Shown here one piece after another: positions 1 through 8,072 of a stretch of 30,294 nt of DNA. This DNA comes from Bacteroidales bacterium UBA1223 (GTDB lineage Bacteria; Bacteroidota; Bacteroidia; Bacteroidales; P3): NCBI GenBank assembly GCA_002309155.1, contig DBXB01000058.1, positions 1 to 30,294 on the forward strand. The letters run 5' to 3'. Position numbers and translations under genes: made by a program. Below the pieces are notes generated by a model. That model was not told where the DNA came from and searched no databases. It saw nothing but the letters and a program-made list of their open reading frames with translations. Position 1 is the first letter of the stretch. Each line of letters opens with the position of its first letter.

Positions 1-20
1 GTCGCCGCCAATTTTTTATA

Positions 21-48
21 AGGGAACCGATTCCGGTTCCCTTTTTTA
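21..48 (+). terminator. Intrinsic terminator of the gene left of the window
   Basis: A 9-bp perfect stem (21-29 pairs with 34-42) closes a 4-nt loop and is followed directly by a run of T. It most likely ends a plus-strand gene that lies before position 1, so the gene starting at 104 probably needs its own promoter. I see no TAnnTTTG box between 49 and 103. Confidence 0.85.
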
Positions 49-103
49 TTTCCCTTTCCCTTAATAAACTCCTCTAATTATTGAATAATAATAAAACGCT
101 TCA

Positions 104-997
104 ATGACATACGCTAAAGATAATCTTACTATTGAAGTCTCCGAGCATGGAGCCGAGTTGACAAGCCTTCGCTGTGGTGGACGTGAGTACTTGTGGAATG
201 GCGACGCAAATTACTGGAACCGCCATTCTCCAGTGCTGTTTCCTGTTGTGGGAAAGCCCTACAATAACGAGTTGCACATCGATGGCAAAGTCTATCCGAT
301 GAAGCAGCACGGATTCGCTCGTGACAGCGAGTTTGAACTACTGAGTAGCAACGGCCGTCTCGTCTACCGCATGAAGGATGCCTATCGCCCCGACATTTAC
401 CCATACCGTCATATCCTTGAGGTGGCATACCTTATACAGGGCAGCACACTGACGGTCAGTTGGTATGTTGAAAACCTTGGTGACAGTAAGATGTATTATC
501 AGATTGGTGCGCATCCGGCATTCCTGTTGCCAGACTATAATCCAAAGGATGAGATCCACGGGTTTGTGCGTTTCTATGATAACTATCGTAGTGACGACCA
601 TGCCGTGAGTCCTGTAGTTACGTTTGCGCTTGATGATGGTAGCCGTGTACCGTTAGTGGAGCCTAAGCAACTGCCACATGAGATGCCAATAACAGCAGAT
701 ACTTTCGCCCACGATGCTTTGATGATAGAAAATGTGCATCGTAAGCAGGAGGTGTCAACAGTCATCCTTTGTGACAAATTGGGCAAGCCCGTGATTACAG
801 TGGACTGTTTTGATGCCGACGCTTATGGTATCTGGGCTCCGCACAAAGATGGTTGCCCCTTCGTCTGCCTAGAACCTTGGCAGGGTATTTGCGACCAGAA
901 AGGATTTGCAGGAGATATCAGCGAGCGAGATATTATTCGTTGTATCAGTCCTGGCGACCACGGACATTTCGAATATACTATTACCGTGGAAGATTAA
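104..997 (+). CDS. Aldose 1-epimerase family protein (LacX-like mutarotase)
   Basis: A 297-residue cytoplasmic protein with no signal peptide. It resembles the galactose mutarotase superfamily, especially the LacX/YeaD-like branch, which interconverts alpha and beta anomers of hexoses or hexose phosphates. Visible family marks are KQHGFARDSEF around residue 67, with His69, IGAHPAF with His137 as the likely general acid, and CLEPWQG with Glu257 as the likely general base. The N-terminal part also has the family pattern of an early GAEL turn followed by EYLWNGD and a conserved PVLFP stretch. The gene stands alone between two terminators (21-48 and 1070-1098), so it is probably monocistronic. 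The exact sugar substrate cannot be read from the sequence. Confidence 0.85.
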   Translation: MTYAKDNLTIEVSEHGAELTSLRCGGREYLWNGDANYWNRHSPVLFPVVGKPYNNELHIDGKVYPMKQHGFARDSEFELLSSNGRLVYRMKDAYRPDIYPYRHILEVAYLIQGSTLTVSWYVENLGDSKMYYQIGAHPAFLLPDYNPKDEIHGFVRFYDNYRSDDHAVSPVVTFALDDGSRVPLVEPKQLPHEMPITADTFAHDALMIENVHRKQEVSTVILCDKLGKPVITVDCFDADAYGIWAPHKDGCPFVCLEPWQGICDQKGFAGDISERDIIRCISPGDHGHFEYTITVED

Positions 998-1069
998 CCC
1001 TTTACGACTTGAAAGTTTCCGCAATCCGCAAGAATCAAAGTCGTATCATAGGTTTGACTGATACAAATA

Positions 1070-1098
1070 AAAAACGCGATCCGAATGGACCGCGTTTT
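1070..1098. terminator. Bidirectional intrinsic terminator
   Basis: A hairpin with an outer AAAAACGCG/CGCGTTTTT stem, one mismatch, an inner 3-bp stem and a GAAT loop. A-rich and T-rich flanks let it work in both directions. It sits between the convergent epimerase gene (ends 997) and the small lipoprotein gene (ends 1120). Confidence 0.85.
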
Positions 1099-1119
1099 TT
1101 TGAAAACTGAAAAAATTAA

Positions 1120-1539
1120 TTATTTTTTCTTCAGAGCTTTCATACCTTCCTCAACGCCTTTCTTGGCAGCGTCTTTGGCAACTTCTTTAGTCTTGTCGAC
1201 AGCAGCGTCTTTAACTTTGTTGGCGATGCATTTCTCAGCCTCAGCTTTAACAGCAGCCTTGAACTCTTCGTCGTTGGCATACTCTGCGAAGCTCTGGTCG
1301 ATAACGGTGTTGACGCAGTTCAGAACGTCACCGCAGTTGCAGATCTGCTGAGCGGCATCCATGATAGCCTGCTGGCGAGCGTCGTTGTTAGCCTCGGTGC
1401 AAGCGGGTTCGGTAACCTCGGTCTGCTCGATGGCGGTGGTGTCGATAGCGGTGGTGTCTTCAGCCTCGGTGTTGCCGCCGCAAGCTGCCATAGCTGCGCA
1501 AATCATAGCGCTGGCAAGGAATAAAAATACTTTTTTCAT
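1120..1539 (-). CDS. Small Cys-rich lipoprotein of unknown function
   Basis: A 139-residue protein with a lipoprotein signal peptide: MKK start, hydrophobic core, then lipobox AMAAC with the lipidated Cys20. The next part (about 21-50) is rich in Thr, Glu and Ala and looks like a flexible tether. A helical domain follows and contains CNCGDVLNC near residue 67 and further cysteines before and after it. The C-terminal third is Lys/Ala/Glu-rich and probably an amphipathic helix ending in KALKKK. I do not recognise a family. The cysteines outside the lipobox could form disulfides or bind metal; that is inference. A TAnnTTTG promoter box lies about 47 nt upstream of the start, so it is probably transcribed alone. 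Confidence 0.7.
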   Translation of the reverse strand: MKKVFLFLASAMICAAMAACGGNTEAEDTTAIDTTAIEQTEVTEPACTEANNDARQQAIMDAAQQICNCGDVLNCVNTVIDQSFAEYANDEEFKAAVKAEAEKCIANKVKDAAVDKTKEVAKDAAKKGVEEGMKALKKK

Positions 1540-1585
1540 TGTGTTTTAATGTTTTAATGATTGTTTTCTAAGCATTTTGAGATTG

Positions 1586-1593
1586 CAAAAGTA
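1586..1593 (-). promoter_or_regulatory. Bacteroidota -7 promoter box for the small lipoprotein gene
   Basis: On the minus strand this reads TACTTTTG, an exact match to TAnnTTTG, the -7 box of the Bacteroidota primary sigma factor. The start codon is about 47 nt downstream. No clear TTTG -33 box is seen at the usual distance. Confidence 0.55.
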
Positions 1594-1659
1594 CACAAGT
1601 TTTTTATAATGTGTCACTTTTTAAATATGTTTAACATATTTTATAAATAGCAGCCACTT

Positions 1660-4476
1660 TTACAATTTTATAATCTTTTGTGTTTTGTCTCCAATACGTA
1701 TCAGATAAATGCCTTTTGGCAGGTTAGACATGTCTATTTCGGTCTTACCGTTGTCATGTCTATATGTGCCGACTAGTCTTCCTCTCAGGTCGTAAAGGAG
1801 GATGTCCTCATCTCGTTCGAAAGTGATGGTTGTCATTCCGTCTGTCGGGTTGGGGAATACAGTGATGGAGGGGCTGTCAGCAAGGTCGATAGCGTTGGTT
1901 CTTTCGAAATCTACATGGATTGTGTGAACTCCTCGGGTCGCTACGTATCGGTACTTTAACGTCTGTCCATCCAATGTATCAATCTGGTTCATGCCGACAA
2001 TGGCACCGTCTAGTCTCATTCTCTTCAGTTTATAACCGCTCAACGGTTTAATGCTGTATACCAAGGTGTCATTTTCTTCAACAATAGAATAGCCACGAGG
2101 TTTGATGTCTCCGTTGTCGTCGCTTGAGGCAAATACCAAGGTGCCGGGGGTTATGGTGATGTCGTCTATCGCCGCCATGTCTTTTCCGTTGGTGAAGACC
2201 GAGAAACGGAGGCGGCTATAGTCACCTGCCGACGGCAGGATGTAGAAGAGGTTCCTCCAGGTCGAACCACCGAAAGTCCATGCTATGCTGTCCAGAGTCT
2301 CCCAGTTGCCGTTAGGCGCATCACGGTACTCTATTTTAAAGAGAGTCTGCTCAGAACATTCTCCGTCGAAATGCAAGCGAAGGTTCAAGACCAGGTCTCG
2401 GATGCTGTCCATGACTAAGGGGCGGCTCAAAACATTTTCCCAGATACGTTCTGTCTGGTTTGAATCGGTGTCGCTGAACAAAGATTGTTGTCCTGCCATT
2501 TCCCGTACAGACCATTCCCCCAACCAGCAGTAGGGTAGGGAGGCGGAATCGGTGGTCTCGAAATCTTCGGATAGCCACATCGTATCGTTGCAGTTAATTG
2601 TGCTCGCTGTCACGTCCACACCGTCGGAGTACCCTCCAAGGCGTTTCATGGTGAATAGCCTGAAGTTATAGGTGTGGTTTGCCTCCAGTGAGTCAATCAA
2701 AGCTCTGTTGCCGTTGCCGACGTAGACTACCGTGCCGTTGCCGATAATGTCTCCCACAGCGTAGTTGCTGTCCTGGACAGGGATTCCATTGGTGCCCTCA
2801 CTCATGACAATCATGGTGCTCAGGCTACCGTAACGGGTCCAGTTTATTTCTATGGCGCTTCTCGACACACCTTCGGCCACGGCTTTCATGGGTATTGGCG
2901 AAGCGTTATATGTGAAGAAGACGTTCTGACTCTCTTGGTCTTCTGAGATATTTGTCAGAGGCACGTTGTTTGCCACCTTCGACCAGGGTCTGAACCATGG
3001 AATAGAGTTATCTGTCAAAGAGTCGCGTCTACCCAGCAGGCTGGGGAAGACTGCCGATGCGGTAGATACCGAACCGTAGCTGCTTGGAGTGCCTGAGGGG
3101 AATGTGTCATAGACGCTGCCTTTAGCGATGATATATATCTGCTGAGGGTGACGGTAATTGCTCACATTGGCTCCGTTAGCGTTGGGGTGGATGTGGTAAA
3201 CCAGCATTCCGTGACTGGGAAGGTACTGGTCCCATTTGTTTTGTTGACGGTTCTCGATAAGGAAGAAATCACCGGGAGTGGAAGTGTTCACTCTTTTGAT
3301 TTCGTCATTTGAGCCCGTAATCGGTTTGAGTTTGTAAATGCCAGTCTTGTTGTTTATGGTGTCGCAGTTAGCCCACTTGTAGATGTATATTTTTGTGTAG
3401 GGGTTGTGCTGTGCAGGAGATATGCCTCCATGGTTCCAGCTTCCGCCCGACATGATATCCCAATAAGATAATCCTGGGAACTGTCCGCCACTTCCTTCGT
3501 AGTCGGTGTCATAATAGTCGGGTGCGCCGAACACGTGTCCCAACTCATGGCAGATAACTCCTATGGCAGTGAGACTTTCACCGCCGCTCCCTGACAGTTC
3601 GGGTGAGCATGAGTACACATCAATCACAGTCCCGTCATAGGTCGGCGGGTCGAAGATGTTCCATTTGTGTGACCAGATGGCGCTCGATGGTGCTCCAGCC
3701 TCTTCGCCGTAGCCGGCGAAGATGATATGCAGTCCGTCGATGTTGCCGTCATGGTCGTTGTCATATAGGGAGAAGTCGACATCTTTTGCGGCAGAGTCCA
3801 CAGCTTCGCGCGCAAAATACTGAGCGCCCCAGTCTGTAGATCCATAGTATGAGGTGTTCTCGCTGCCTATATAGGGTCCAACCACATCCATCTTAAGTGT
3901 GAACAGTCCGCCACTGACATCGTGATAGTAGTCTCTCACACTGCCCGTCCTTCCTCCCGCAGTATAGTTGACCTGATTGAACAGCAGTCTGAACGCCGTC
4001 TTTCCATAGGTGAAGTTTCTGTCCTGGAAGCCGAACAGGATAACGAGGAATCTCTTCTCGCCAGTCAGGTCTGTGATGGCTTTTGGCCCCTTCTTGGCAT
4101 CTTCCACCTGCTTCCAGATGCTCAACATCTCGTCTACCTGTTTTTTGCTAAATCTTAGGTGTTTTGGAGTTGTTTCAAGCATTTCCATCACTTCCGCTGT
4201 CCTCGACTCTTTGTTTGTGGCGAGGATATCGGTGGCGACAAGGTCGCCCGACAAATCCTTCACGGCGTATACCAGATTGCCGTCATTGTCATGTAAGAGT
4301 GTATAGCCGTCTTCTGTCTCTGCCCAGTGAACTTTCTCATCACCTTTCAGATATATGTCCACGGTGATGTCTCTGTTGCTGGGTTGGCTGAACTTCACTT
4401 TACCCGGAAATGCAGGAACAGCGAAGGAACTGCCTGCCATTACGGCTAGTAATAAGGAAATAATTATTTTTTTCAT
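1660..4476 (-). CDS. Secreted M6 family metalloprotease with T9SS sorting domain
   Basis: A 938-residue exported protein. Residues 1-19 are a Sec signal peptide ending at SSFA. About 20-125 look like the M6 propeptide, with ITVDIYLKGDE and WAETEDGYTLL. The catalytic domain follows and carries HELGH (His310, Glu311, His314), then Gly317 and Asp320 of the HExxHxxGxxD pattern, and a Met-turn DIMSGGSW. The central part has a fibronectin-III-like stretch (about 525-625) and a jelly-roll-like stretch (about 630-780). The C terminus is a type A T9SS sorting domain: PNPTDGMTTI, LYDLRGRLV, LPKGIYLIRIG and a Lys-rich end. It is probably cleaved and attached to or released from the cell surface. It lies 63 nt after the GNA1162-like lipoprotein gene with no visible promoter between them, so co-transcription is likely. 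Confidence 0.92.
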   Translation of the reverse strand: MKKIIISLLLAVMAGSSFAVPAFPGKVKFSQPSNRDITVDIYLKGDEKVHWAETEDGYTLLHDNDGNLVYAVKDLSGDLVATDILATNKESRTAEVMEMLETTPKHLRFSKKQVDEMLSIWKQVEDAKKGPKAITDLTGEKRFLVILFGFQDRNFTYGKTAFRLLFNQVNYTAGGRTGSVRDYYHDVSGGLFTLKMDVVGPYIGSENTSYYGSTDWGAQYFAREAVDSAAKDVDFSLYDNDHDGNIDGLHIIFAGYGEEAGAPSSAIWSHKWNIFDPPTYDGTVIDVYSCSPELSGSGGESLTAIGVICHELGHVFGAPDYYDTDYEGSGGQFPGLSYWDIMSGGSWNHGGISPAQHNPYTKIYIYKWANCDTINNKTGIYKLKPITGSNDEIKRVNTSTPGDFFLIENRQQNKWDQYLPSHGMLVYHIHPNANGANVSNYRHPQQIYIIAKGSVYDTFPSGTPSSYGSVSTASAVFPSLLGRRDSLTDNSIPWFRPWSKVANNVPLTNISEDQESQNVFFTYNASPIPMKAVAEGVSRSAIEINWTRYGSLSTMIVMSEGTNGIPVQDSNYAVGDIIGNGTVVYVGNGNRALIDSLEANHTYNFRLFTMKRLGGYSDGVDVTASTINCNDTMWLSEDFETTDSASLPYCWLGEWSVREMAGQQSLFSDTDSNQTERIWENVLSRPLVMDSIRDLVLNLRLHFDGECSEQTLFKIEYRDAPNGNWETLDSIAWTFGGSTWRNLFYILPSAGDYSRLRFSVFTNGKDMAAIDDITITPGTLVFASSDDNGDIKPRGYSIVEENDTLVYSIKPLSGYKLKRMRLDGAIVGMNQIDTLDGQTLKYRYVATRGVHTIHVDFERTNAIDLADSPSITVFPNPTDGMTTITFERDEDILLYDLRGRLVGTYRHDNGKTEIDMSNLPKGIYLIRIGDKTQKIIKL

Positions 4477-4539
4477 CTGATCGATACTCTGTTCAGTTGT
4501 AAATGAATGTGTTGTCGCGCCTTTGTCAGGCTTGGCTTA

Positions 4540-5313
4540 CTATAGGAAAGCCCCTGCCTCATATTCTTCGGCGCTGCAGTCTTGGACATCTGCGCCGCCG
4601 TCAAACCAGACATATTTGATATAAGTCGGGTTGGCACCACGGTATTTGTCGTTCTCAAACTGTCTTCTCATGCTGCTCAGGGGGAGGTCTCTCATGACGT
4701 AGTCGTTAACTTTTTCCATCAGAAAACTCCTCTGTGCGGTACCGTTGTCCATGTCATACTGTTTCGCGAATTTAGTGTCGTTCTTCAGCTTTATGGGGTC
4801 GCCTTTCAGGTTTGTTGACACCTGCTTGGTAGCCATAACCCATGTGTGCAGCAAATCAACGTTGGTCTTTGTCGATCGCAGCTGATATTCCATGAAGGCA
4901 GTCTTTTTTCCGTTCTCATCTTTCCATTTGTGGATTGTCACCAGCATTACGGCGTCTATGCCATACTCTTTGTTTATCTGTCTCAAGTCACTGCTTCGCA
5001 GTTGCTTGTAGGTCATTGAGATGTTTTGGGCTATCGCTTCTGAAGCAACAGGACCTATCACGTAGTAGCCCTTCTTAGTCAGCGGGCTGGCGAGAGTCTG
5101 GTAAAGGAAAGCCTTGGCGGTGTTCAGTTCGTTGTTGTATTCGATGTCGCTGGGGTATTTCTCCACCTTGCGTTCAGCGTTGTCGTTGATGGGAGCGACG
5201 TATATTGTGGTTGGTTTCTCGCTGTATATGTCACTGTAGGAATTGATTTTCTTCTCACCGTTGCAGCCGCATATTACTATCAGCGTTACCAATGCTATGA
5301 TTGTCCTTTTCAT
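4540..5313 (-). CDS. GNA1162-like (DUF799-type) lipoprotein
   Basis: I chose the Met at 5313 because it gives a lipoprotein signal peptide (MKRTIIALVTLIVICGC, lipidated Cys at the end). It also starts 7 nt after the stop of the upstream gene. The longer in-frame reading from 5385 adds a basic stretch lying inside that gene. The mature part has VYVAPINDNAE-like sequence, a PLTKKGYYVIGP motif and INKEYGIDAVMLVTIHKW. This is the pattern of the GNA1162/DUF799 family, whose members resemble the TolB N-terminal or CsgG-like periplasmic fold. In other bacteria these genes often sit with a CsgG homologue and a DUF4810 gene. Here the DUF4810-like gene is directly upstream but no csgG is visible. Family assignment comes from sequence pattern, not a search. 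Confidence 0.72.
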   Translation of the reverse strand: MKRTIIALVTLIVICGCNGEKKINSYSDIYSEKPTTIYVAPINDNAERKVEKYPSDIEYNNELNTAKAFLYQTLASPLTKKGYYVIGPVASEAIAQNISMTYKQLRSSDLRQINKEYGIDAVMLVTIHKWKDENGKKTAFMEYQLRSTKTNVDLLHTWVMATKQVSTNLKGDPIKLKNDTKFAKQYDMDNGTAQRSFLMEKVNDYVMRDLPLSSMRRQFENDKYRGANPTYIKYVWFDGGADVQDCSAEEYEAGAFL

Positions 5314-5320
5314 GTTCGGT

Positions 5321-5908
5321 TTAGTTGTTTTCTTCAATCGCTGTTTCTTCGATAACTTTGCCCTCATCCTCATTTTTGCTCTCATCCTCTGTCTTGTCCT
5401 GGTCGTTATCTGAAGTCGAGTCCATCTCCTTGTTGGTCTGTTCCATAACTTCAGAGGCTCGCTCTTCTGCCGCGGCTCTCTTGGCGGGTGTCAAGGCTGG
5501 CTCTTGAGATTGGGTGGAGTCGGCATCGTCGTATTTCAGGTCAATGCTGTTGTCGTTGGCATATTCGGGTATGAGGAGCGTTTTAAGCTTAAGAATGTAG
5601 CCTCGAGATTCGGGGAAATCATTCATCTCCTTGTTCATCCAACTGTTCGCCTCGGCGCGACGTCCTTGTTTTATGAGGGCAACTGCGTAGTCTGAATAGA
5701 TGGCGGATTGCTTCAGTCCAGTTTTTCGATTTCGGTTAATCACCGTGCTGTAGCTCTTCGCCAGGCTCTCCAGATTTTGGTCGCTGGGGTCTTTGCCATA
5801 GGCAAGCATCGCCATAGGGTCGACAATCGCTTCACTGCTCCCGCATCCAGACATCATCAACAGCAGAACCCCGACGCTCAGGCATTTTAATATTCTTGTC
5901 AATCTCAT
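5321..5908 (-). CDS. DUF4810-like lipoprotein
   Basis: A 195-residue protein with lipobox MMSGC (Cys22) after a hydrophobic signal. Residues about 30-115 match the general look of DUF4810 proteins: MAMLAYGKDPSDQNLESL followed by SAIYSDYAVALIKQGRRAEAN, a TPR-like helical pair, and NEMNDFPESRGYI-type sequence. The last 70 residues are a low-complexity acidic tail (Asp/Glu/Ser/Lys-rich), longer than needed for the family core. It is the first gene of the likely unit DUF4810 - GNA1162 - M6 protease. The gap to the next start is 7 nt. A TAnnTTTG box lies about 68 nt upstream. The function of this family is not established. Confidence 0.7.
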   Translation of the reverse strand: MRLTRILKCLSVGVLLLMMSGCGSSEAIVDPMAMLAYGKDPSDQNLESLAKSYSTVINRNRKTGLKQSAIYSDYAVALIKQGRRAEANSWMNKEMNDFPESRGYILKLKTLLIPEYANDNSIDLKYDDADSTQSQEPALTPAKRAAAEERASEVMEQTNKEMDSTSDNDQDKTEDESKNEDEGKVIEETAIEENN

Positions 5909-5975
5909 TATTACAGAATGTTAATTATTCATTTACAAATACTCCTCACCAGTTTCAGTCCCACACAATAAATTG

Positions 5976-5983
5976 CAAATTTA
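5976..5983 (-). promoter_or_regulatory. -7 promoter box for the lipoprotein/protease unit
   Basis: The minus strand reads TAAATTTG, an exact TAnnTTTG match, 68 nt before the start of the DUF4810-like gene. The surrounding sequence is AT-rich; a clear -33 TTTG is not found at the expected spacing. Confidence 0.55.
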
Positions 5984-6235
5984 CGCAAAAAATAAAATAT
6001 ATAGAATATTTTTAAAATCATCATCTGTAAATTACTGTTTGTTAGCCGTATATCTGCATTGGCTTTGTGGGTGCGTCAGGGTCAATCCATTCAATTAACT
6101 AATTCCAAGTTAGGTTTTTCAAATCCTCCTTAAAACGATGTCAGTTAATTCTGCTTCTGATTGACTTTTGTGGTTGTAATACTGACTGTTCTGTTGATGT
6201 GTTTATTTTTTTTTATCGTCACCGATTTTATTTTG
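5984..6235. other. Intergenic stretch without a recognised gene
   Basis: Between the two divergent promoters about 250 nt contain no convincing reading frame, tRNA, riboswitch or terminator that I can see. The left part is very AT-rich; the stretch around 6040-6090 is less so. Reading frames crossing its right end belong to the RNase P RNA region and look like chance. Confidence 0.5.
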
Positions 6236-6243
6236 TACCTTTG
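6236..6243 (+). promoter_or_regulatory. -7 promoter box of rnpB
   Basis: TACCTTTG, an exact match to TAnnTTTG, ends 7 nt before the inferred first base of the RNase P RNA. This spacing fits transcription starting at or just before the P1 helix. The -33 region is a T-rich run without a clean TTTG. Confidence 0.7.
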
Positions 6244-6250
6244 CAAAATG

Positions 6251-6634
6251 AAAAGCGGCAACCGCTCTATCGCCGGCAGGCCTGGTCTGCGGGAGGAAAG
6301 TCCGGGCAGCGTAGAGTCACCATACTTCCTAACGGGAAGGGATGAGGTCCCCAAGGGCCTTATTACAGACAGTGCCACAGAAAAGATACCGCTGATTCTG
6401 CTCCGGCAGAAAGTAAGGGTGAAAACGCGAGGCAAGAGCTCACGGCGGTGGCAGTGATGCCATCGTGGGTAAACCTTATGGGCTGAAAAACCAAATATAC
6501 CGGCAGTTAAGGGTTGACTCGCCCGTTGCCGAGGGGTAGGTTGATTGAGGCATCCGGTGACGGATGTCCTAGATTAATGATAGAGGGTCGTCGTCATGAC
6601 GGTCACAGAACCCGGCTTACACGTTGTCGCTTTT
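6251..6634 (+). ncRNA. rnpB: RNase P RNA (class A)
   Basis: The catalytic RNA of RNase P, which removes 5' leaders from tRNA precursors. The universal 5' core GAGGAAAGTCCGGGC is at 6293-6307 and the universal 3' core ACAGAACCCGGCTTA at 6605-6619. Together they form the P4 pseudoknot region. The ends pair as helix P1: 6251-6262 (AAAAGCGGCAAC) with 6623-6634 (GTTGTCGCTTTT), with one G-U pair. The resulting length of about 384 nt is normal for the bacterial A type. A T-rich run (6631-6641) follows P1 and may terminate transcription. The exact ends are inferred from P1 pairing. The next gene begins only 20 nt later. Confidence 0.95.
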
Positions 6635-6654
6635 CTTTTTTATTTGTCGAAGAT

Positions 6655-7371
6655 ATGCAAATCGAACTAGTCTTGTCACCAGCGCTCTACGACCTCCGGC
6701 AACTCCAGTCGGGTCATTCCACTGTGGCTGTCGATGTCTTGCGTGCCACATCTGCTATCTGTGCCGCATTTCAGGTGGGTGCTTTGTCGGTGGTGCCTCT
6801 CGACTCCCTTGACCCTCTTCCCGAATATAGGGATAAGGGATATGTTCTCGCCGCTGAACGAAATGGTTGCAAGGTTCTCAGTGCCACCTGTGGCAATTCG
6901 CCTACGGAATATATGACCATGGACCTCCATGGGTGCAACGTCGCTTTTTCCACAACCAACGGTACCGTCGCTATACTCAAGGCTGTTGAATCGAACCCTC
7001 TTTTTGTGGGGGCTTTTGCAAATCTTTCTGCTCTTGCCGATGCCATTCCTGCCGACAGGCCACTCGTCATACTCTGTTCGGGATGGAAGGGCGACCCATC
7101 CATTGAGGACACACTTTTCGCAGGGGCTCTGATTAAGAGACTACAGCAACGCTATCCTGACGCTACTCTTGTCAACGATGCGGCAATGGCAGCAATCGAT
7201 CTCTGGGAGATTGCCCGAGGCGACCTCTATTCCTACTGCTCTAAGGCGACTCATGTCAAGCGTCTGCAACGTCTCAACTATGACAATGATATCCGTTGGG
7301 CGTTAACGTCCAACACCTGTCAGGTGGTCCCCGTCTACGACCCTCACTCTCATTCCCTGCGACTACTATGA
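6655..7371 (+). CDS. ComB-like 2-phosphosulfolactate phosphatase family protein
   Basis: A 238-residue cytoplasmic protein. The Met at 6655 is chosen because the longer in-frame reading begins inside rnpB, and MQIELVLSP is a normal family start. Family marks are VDVLRATSAI (about 25-34), AAERNGCK, GNSPTEY and STTNGT. This combination is typical of ComB, the Mg-dependent acid phosphatase acting on 2-phosphosulfolactate in methanogen coenzyme M synthesis. Homologues are widespread in bacteria that do not make coenzyme M, so the substrate here is unknown. It overlaps the next gene by 4 nt (ATGA), and three genes form a tight unit. It may be read from its own promoter or by read-through from rnpB; no TAnnTTTG box is seen in the 20-nt gap. 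Confidence 0.85.
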   Translation: MQIELVLSPALYDLRQLQSGHSTVAVDVLRATSAICAAFQVGALSVVPLDSLDPLPEYRDKGYVLAAERNGCKVLSATCGNSPTEYMTMDLHGCNVAFSTTNGTVAILKAVESNPLFVGAFANLSALADAIPADRPLVILCSGWKGDPSIEDTLFAGALIKRLQQRYPDATLVNDAAMAAIDLWEIARGDLYSYCSKATHVKRLQRLNYDNDIRWALTSNTCQVVPVYDPHSHSLRLL

Positions 7372-8072
7372 GGCGTCCTATTGCACTGCTGATATTGATT
7401 TCCCTGCTGATGTCCCGGTCAGCCTTGTCGCAAGATGCTGGCAAGGTTTCCGACACTGTTCCGCAACCACTGCTTGTTTGGCAGAGTCCATATTACGCCT
7501 CACTTGTTGCCATGACACTTGTTGTCGGCACGTCGCCGTTCTATCTTCCTTTAGCGTCACGGCAAAACTCCCTTTATCGAGAGAAAATCCAGATGTTTCG
7601 TCGAAATCAGATGGATCATATTCAGCTTAAGTTTGACAATTACATACAGTACGTCCCTCTTGTTTCTGTGATAGGTCTTAATTTGATGGGTGTTCCCTCT
7701 AGACATTCCACAGCTTCTATTTTGCGTCGCTCTGTGACTGCTTTCGGCATCTCCTCGGCATTTGTGTTGCCAATGAAATTTTTGGTCGACGAGATTCGTC
7801 CCGACCATGGTGCGCGCAATAGTTTCCCCTCAGGACATACAACCTTCGCTTTTGCCGGTGCTGAACTGCTCCGTCTCGAGTATTCCCAGACATCACAGTG
7901 GATTCCAGTCGTTGGTTTCTCTTGTGCTGTTCTCACAGGGTTGATGCGGCTGTACAATGACCGCCACTGGACCGGCGACGTTATATCAGGCGCTGCCTTA
8001 GGGGTGATATCCGCTGATCTTTCATATTATCTAAATAACCTCCTAGACCGACGACTATGCAAAACGAGATAG
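7368..8072 (+). CDS. PAP2 superfamily phosphatase
   Basis: A 234-residue membrane protein. The Met at 7368 gives a start that overlaps the stop of the preceding gene and a clean signal-like N terminus (RRPIALLILISLLMSRSALSQ). The three PAP2 motifs are present. Lys137-x6-Arg144-Pro145 lies in KFLVDEIRP, PSGH occupies 154-157, and Arg194, His200 and Asp204 lie in GLMRLYNDRHWTGD. Hydrophobic segments surround these motifs, so the active site probably faces the periplasm. PAP2 enzymes remove phosphate from lipid phosphates such as undecaprenyl pyrophosphate, phosphatidate or lipid A. Which one applies here is not clear. The 3' end overlaps the next gene by 16 nt. Confidence 0.87.
   Translation: MRRPIALLILISLLMSRSALSQDAGKVSDTVPQPLLVWQSPYYASLVAMTLVVGTSPFYLPLASRQNSLYREKIQMFRRNQMDHIQLKFDNYIQYVPLVSVIGLNLMGVPSRHSTASILRRSVTAFGISSAFVLPMKFLVDEIRPDHGARNSFPSGHTTFAFAGAELLRLEYSQTSQWIPVVGFSCAVLTGLMRLYNDRHWTGDVISGAALGVISADLSYYLNNLLDRRLCKTR

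Noticed and set aside
5314..5385. Upstream start for the GNA1162-like protein, adding 24 basic residues
   Set aside because: It lies inside the DUF4810-like gene and destroys the lipoprotein signal, which begins at the Met at 5313.
6145..6457. Two reading frames of 96-98 codons, one on each strand, over the start of rnpB
   Set aside because: They cover conserved RNase P RNA structure and have no protein-family features; the RNA explains the sequence.
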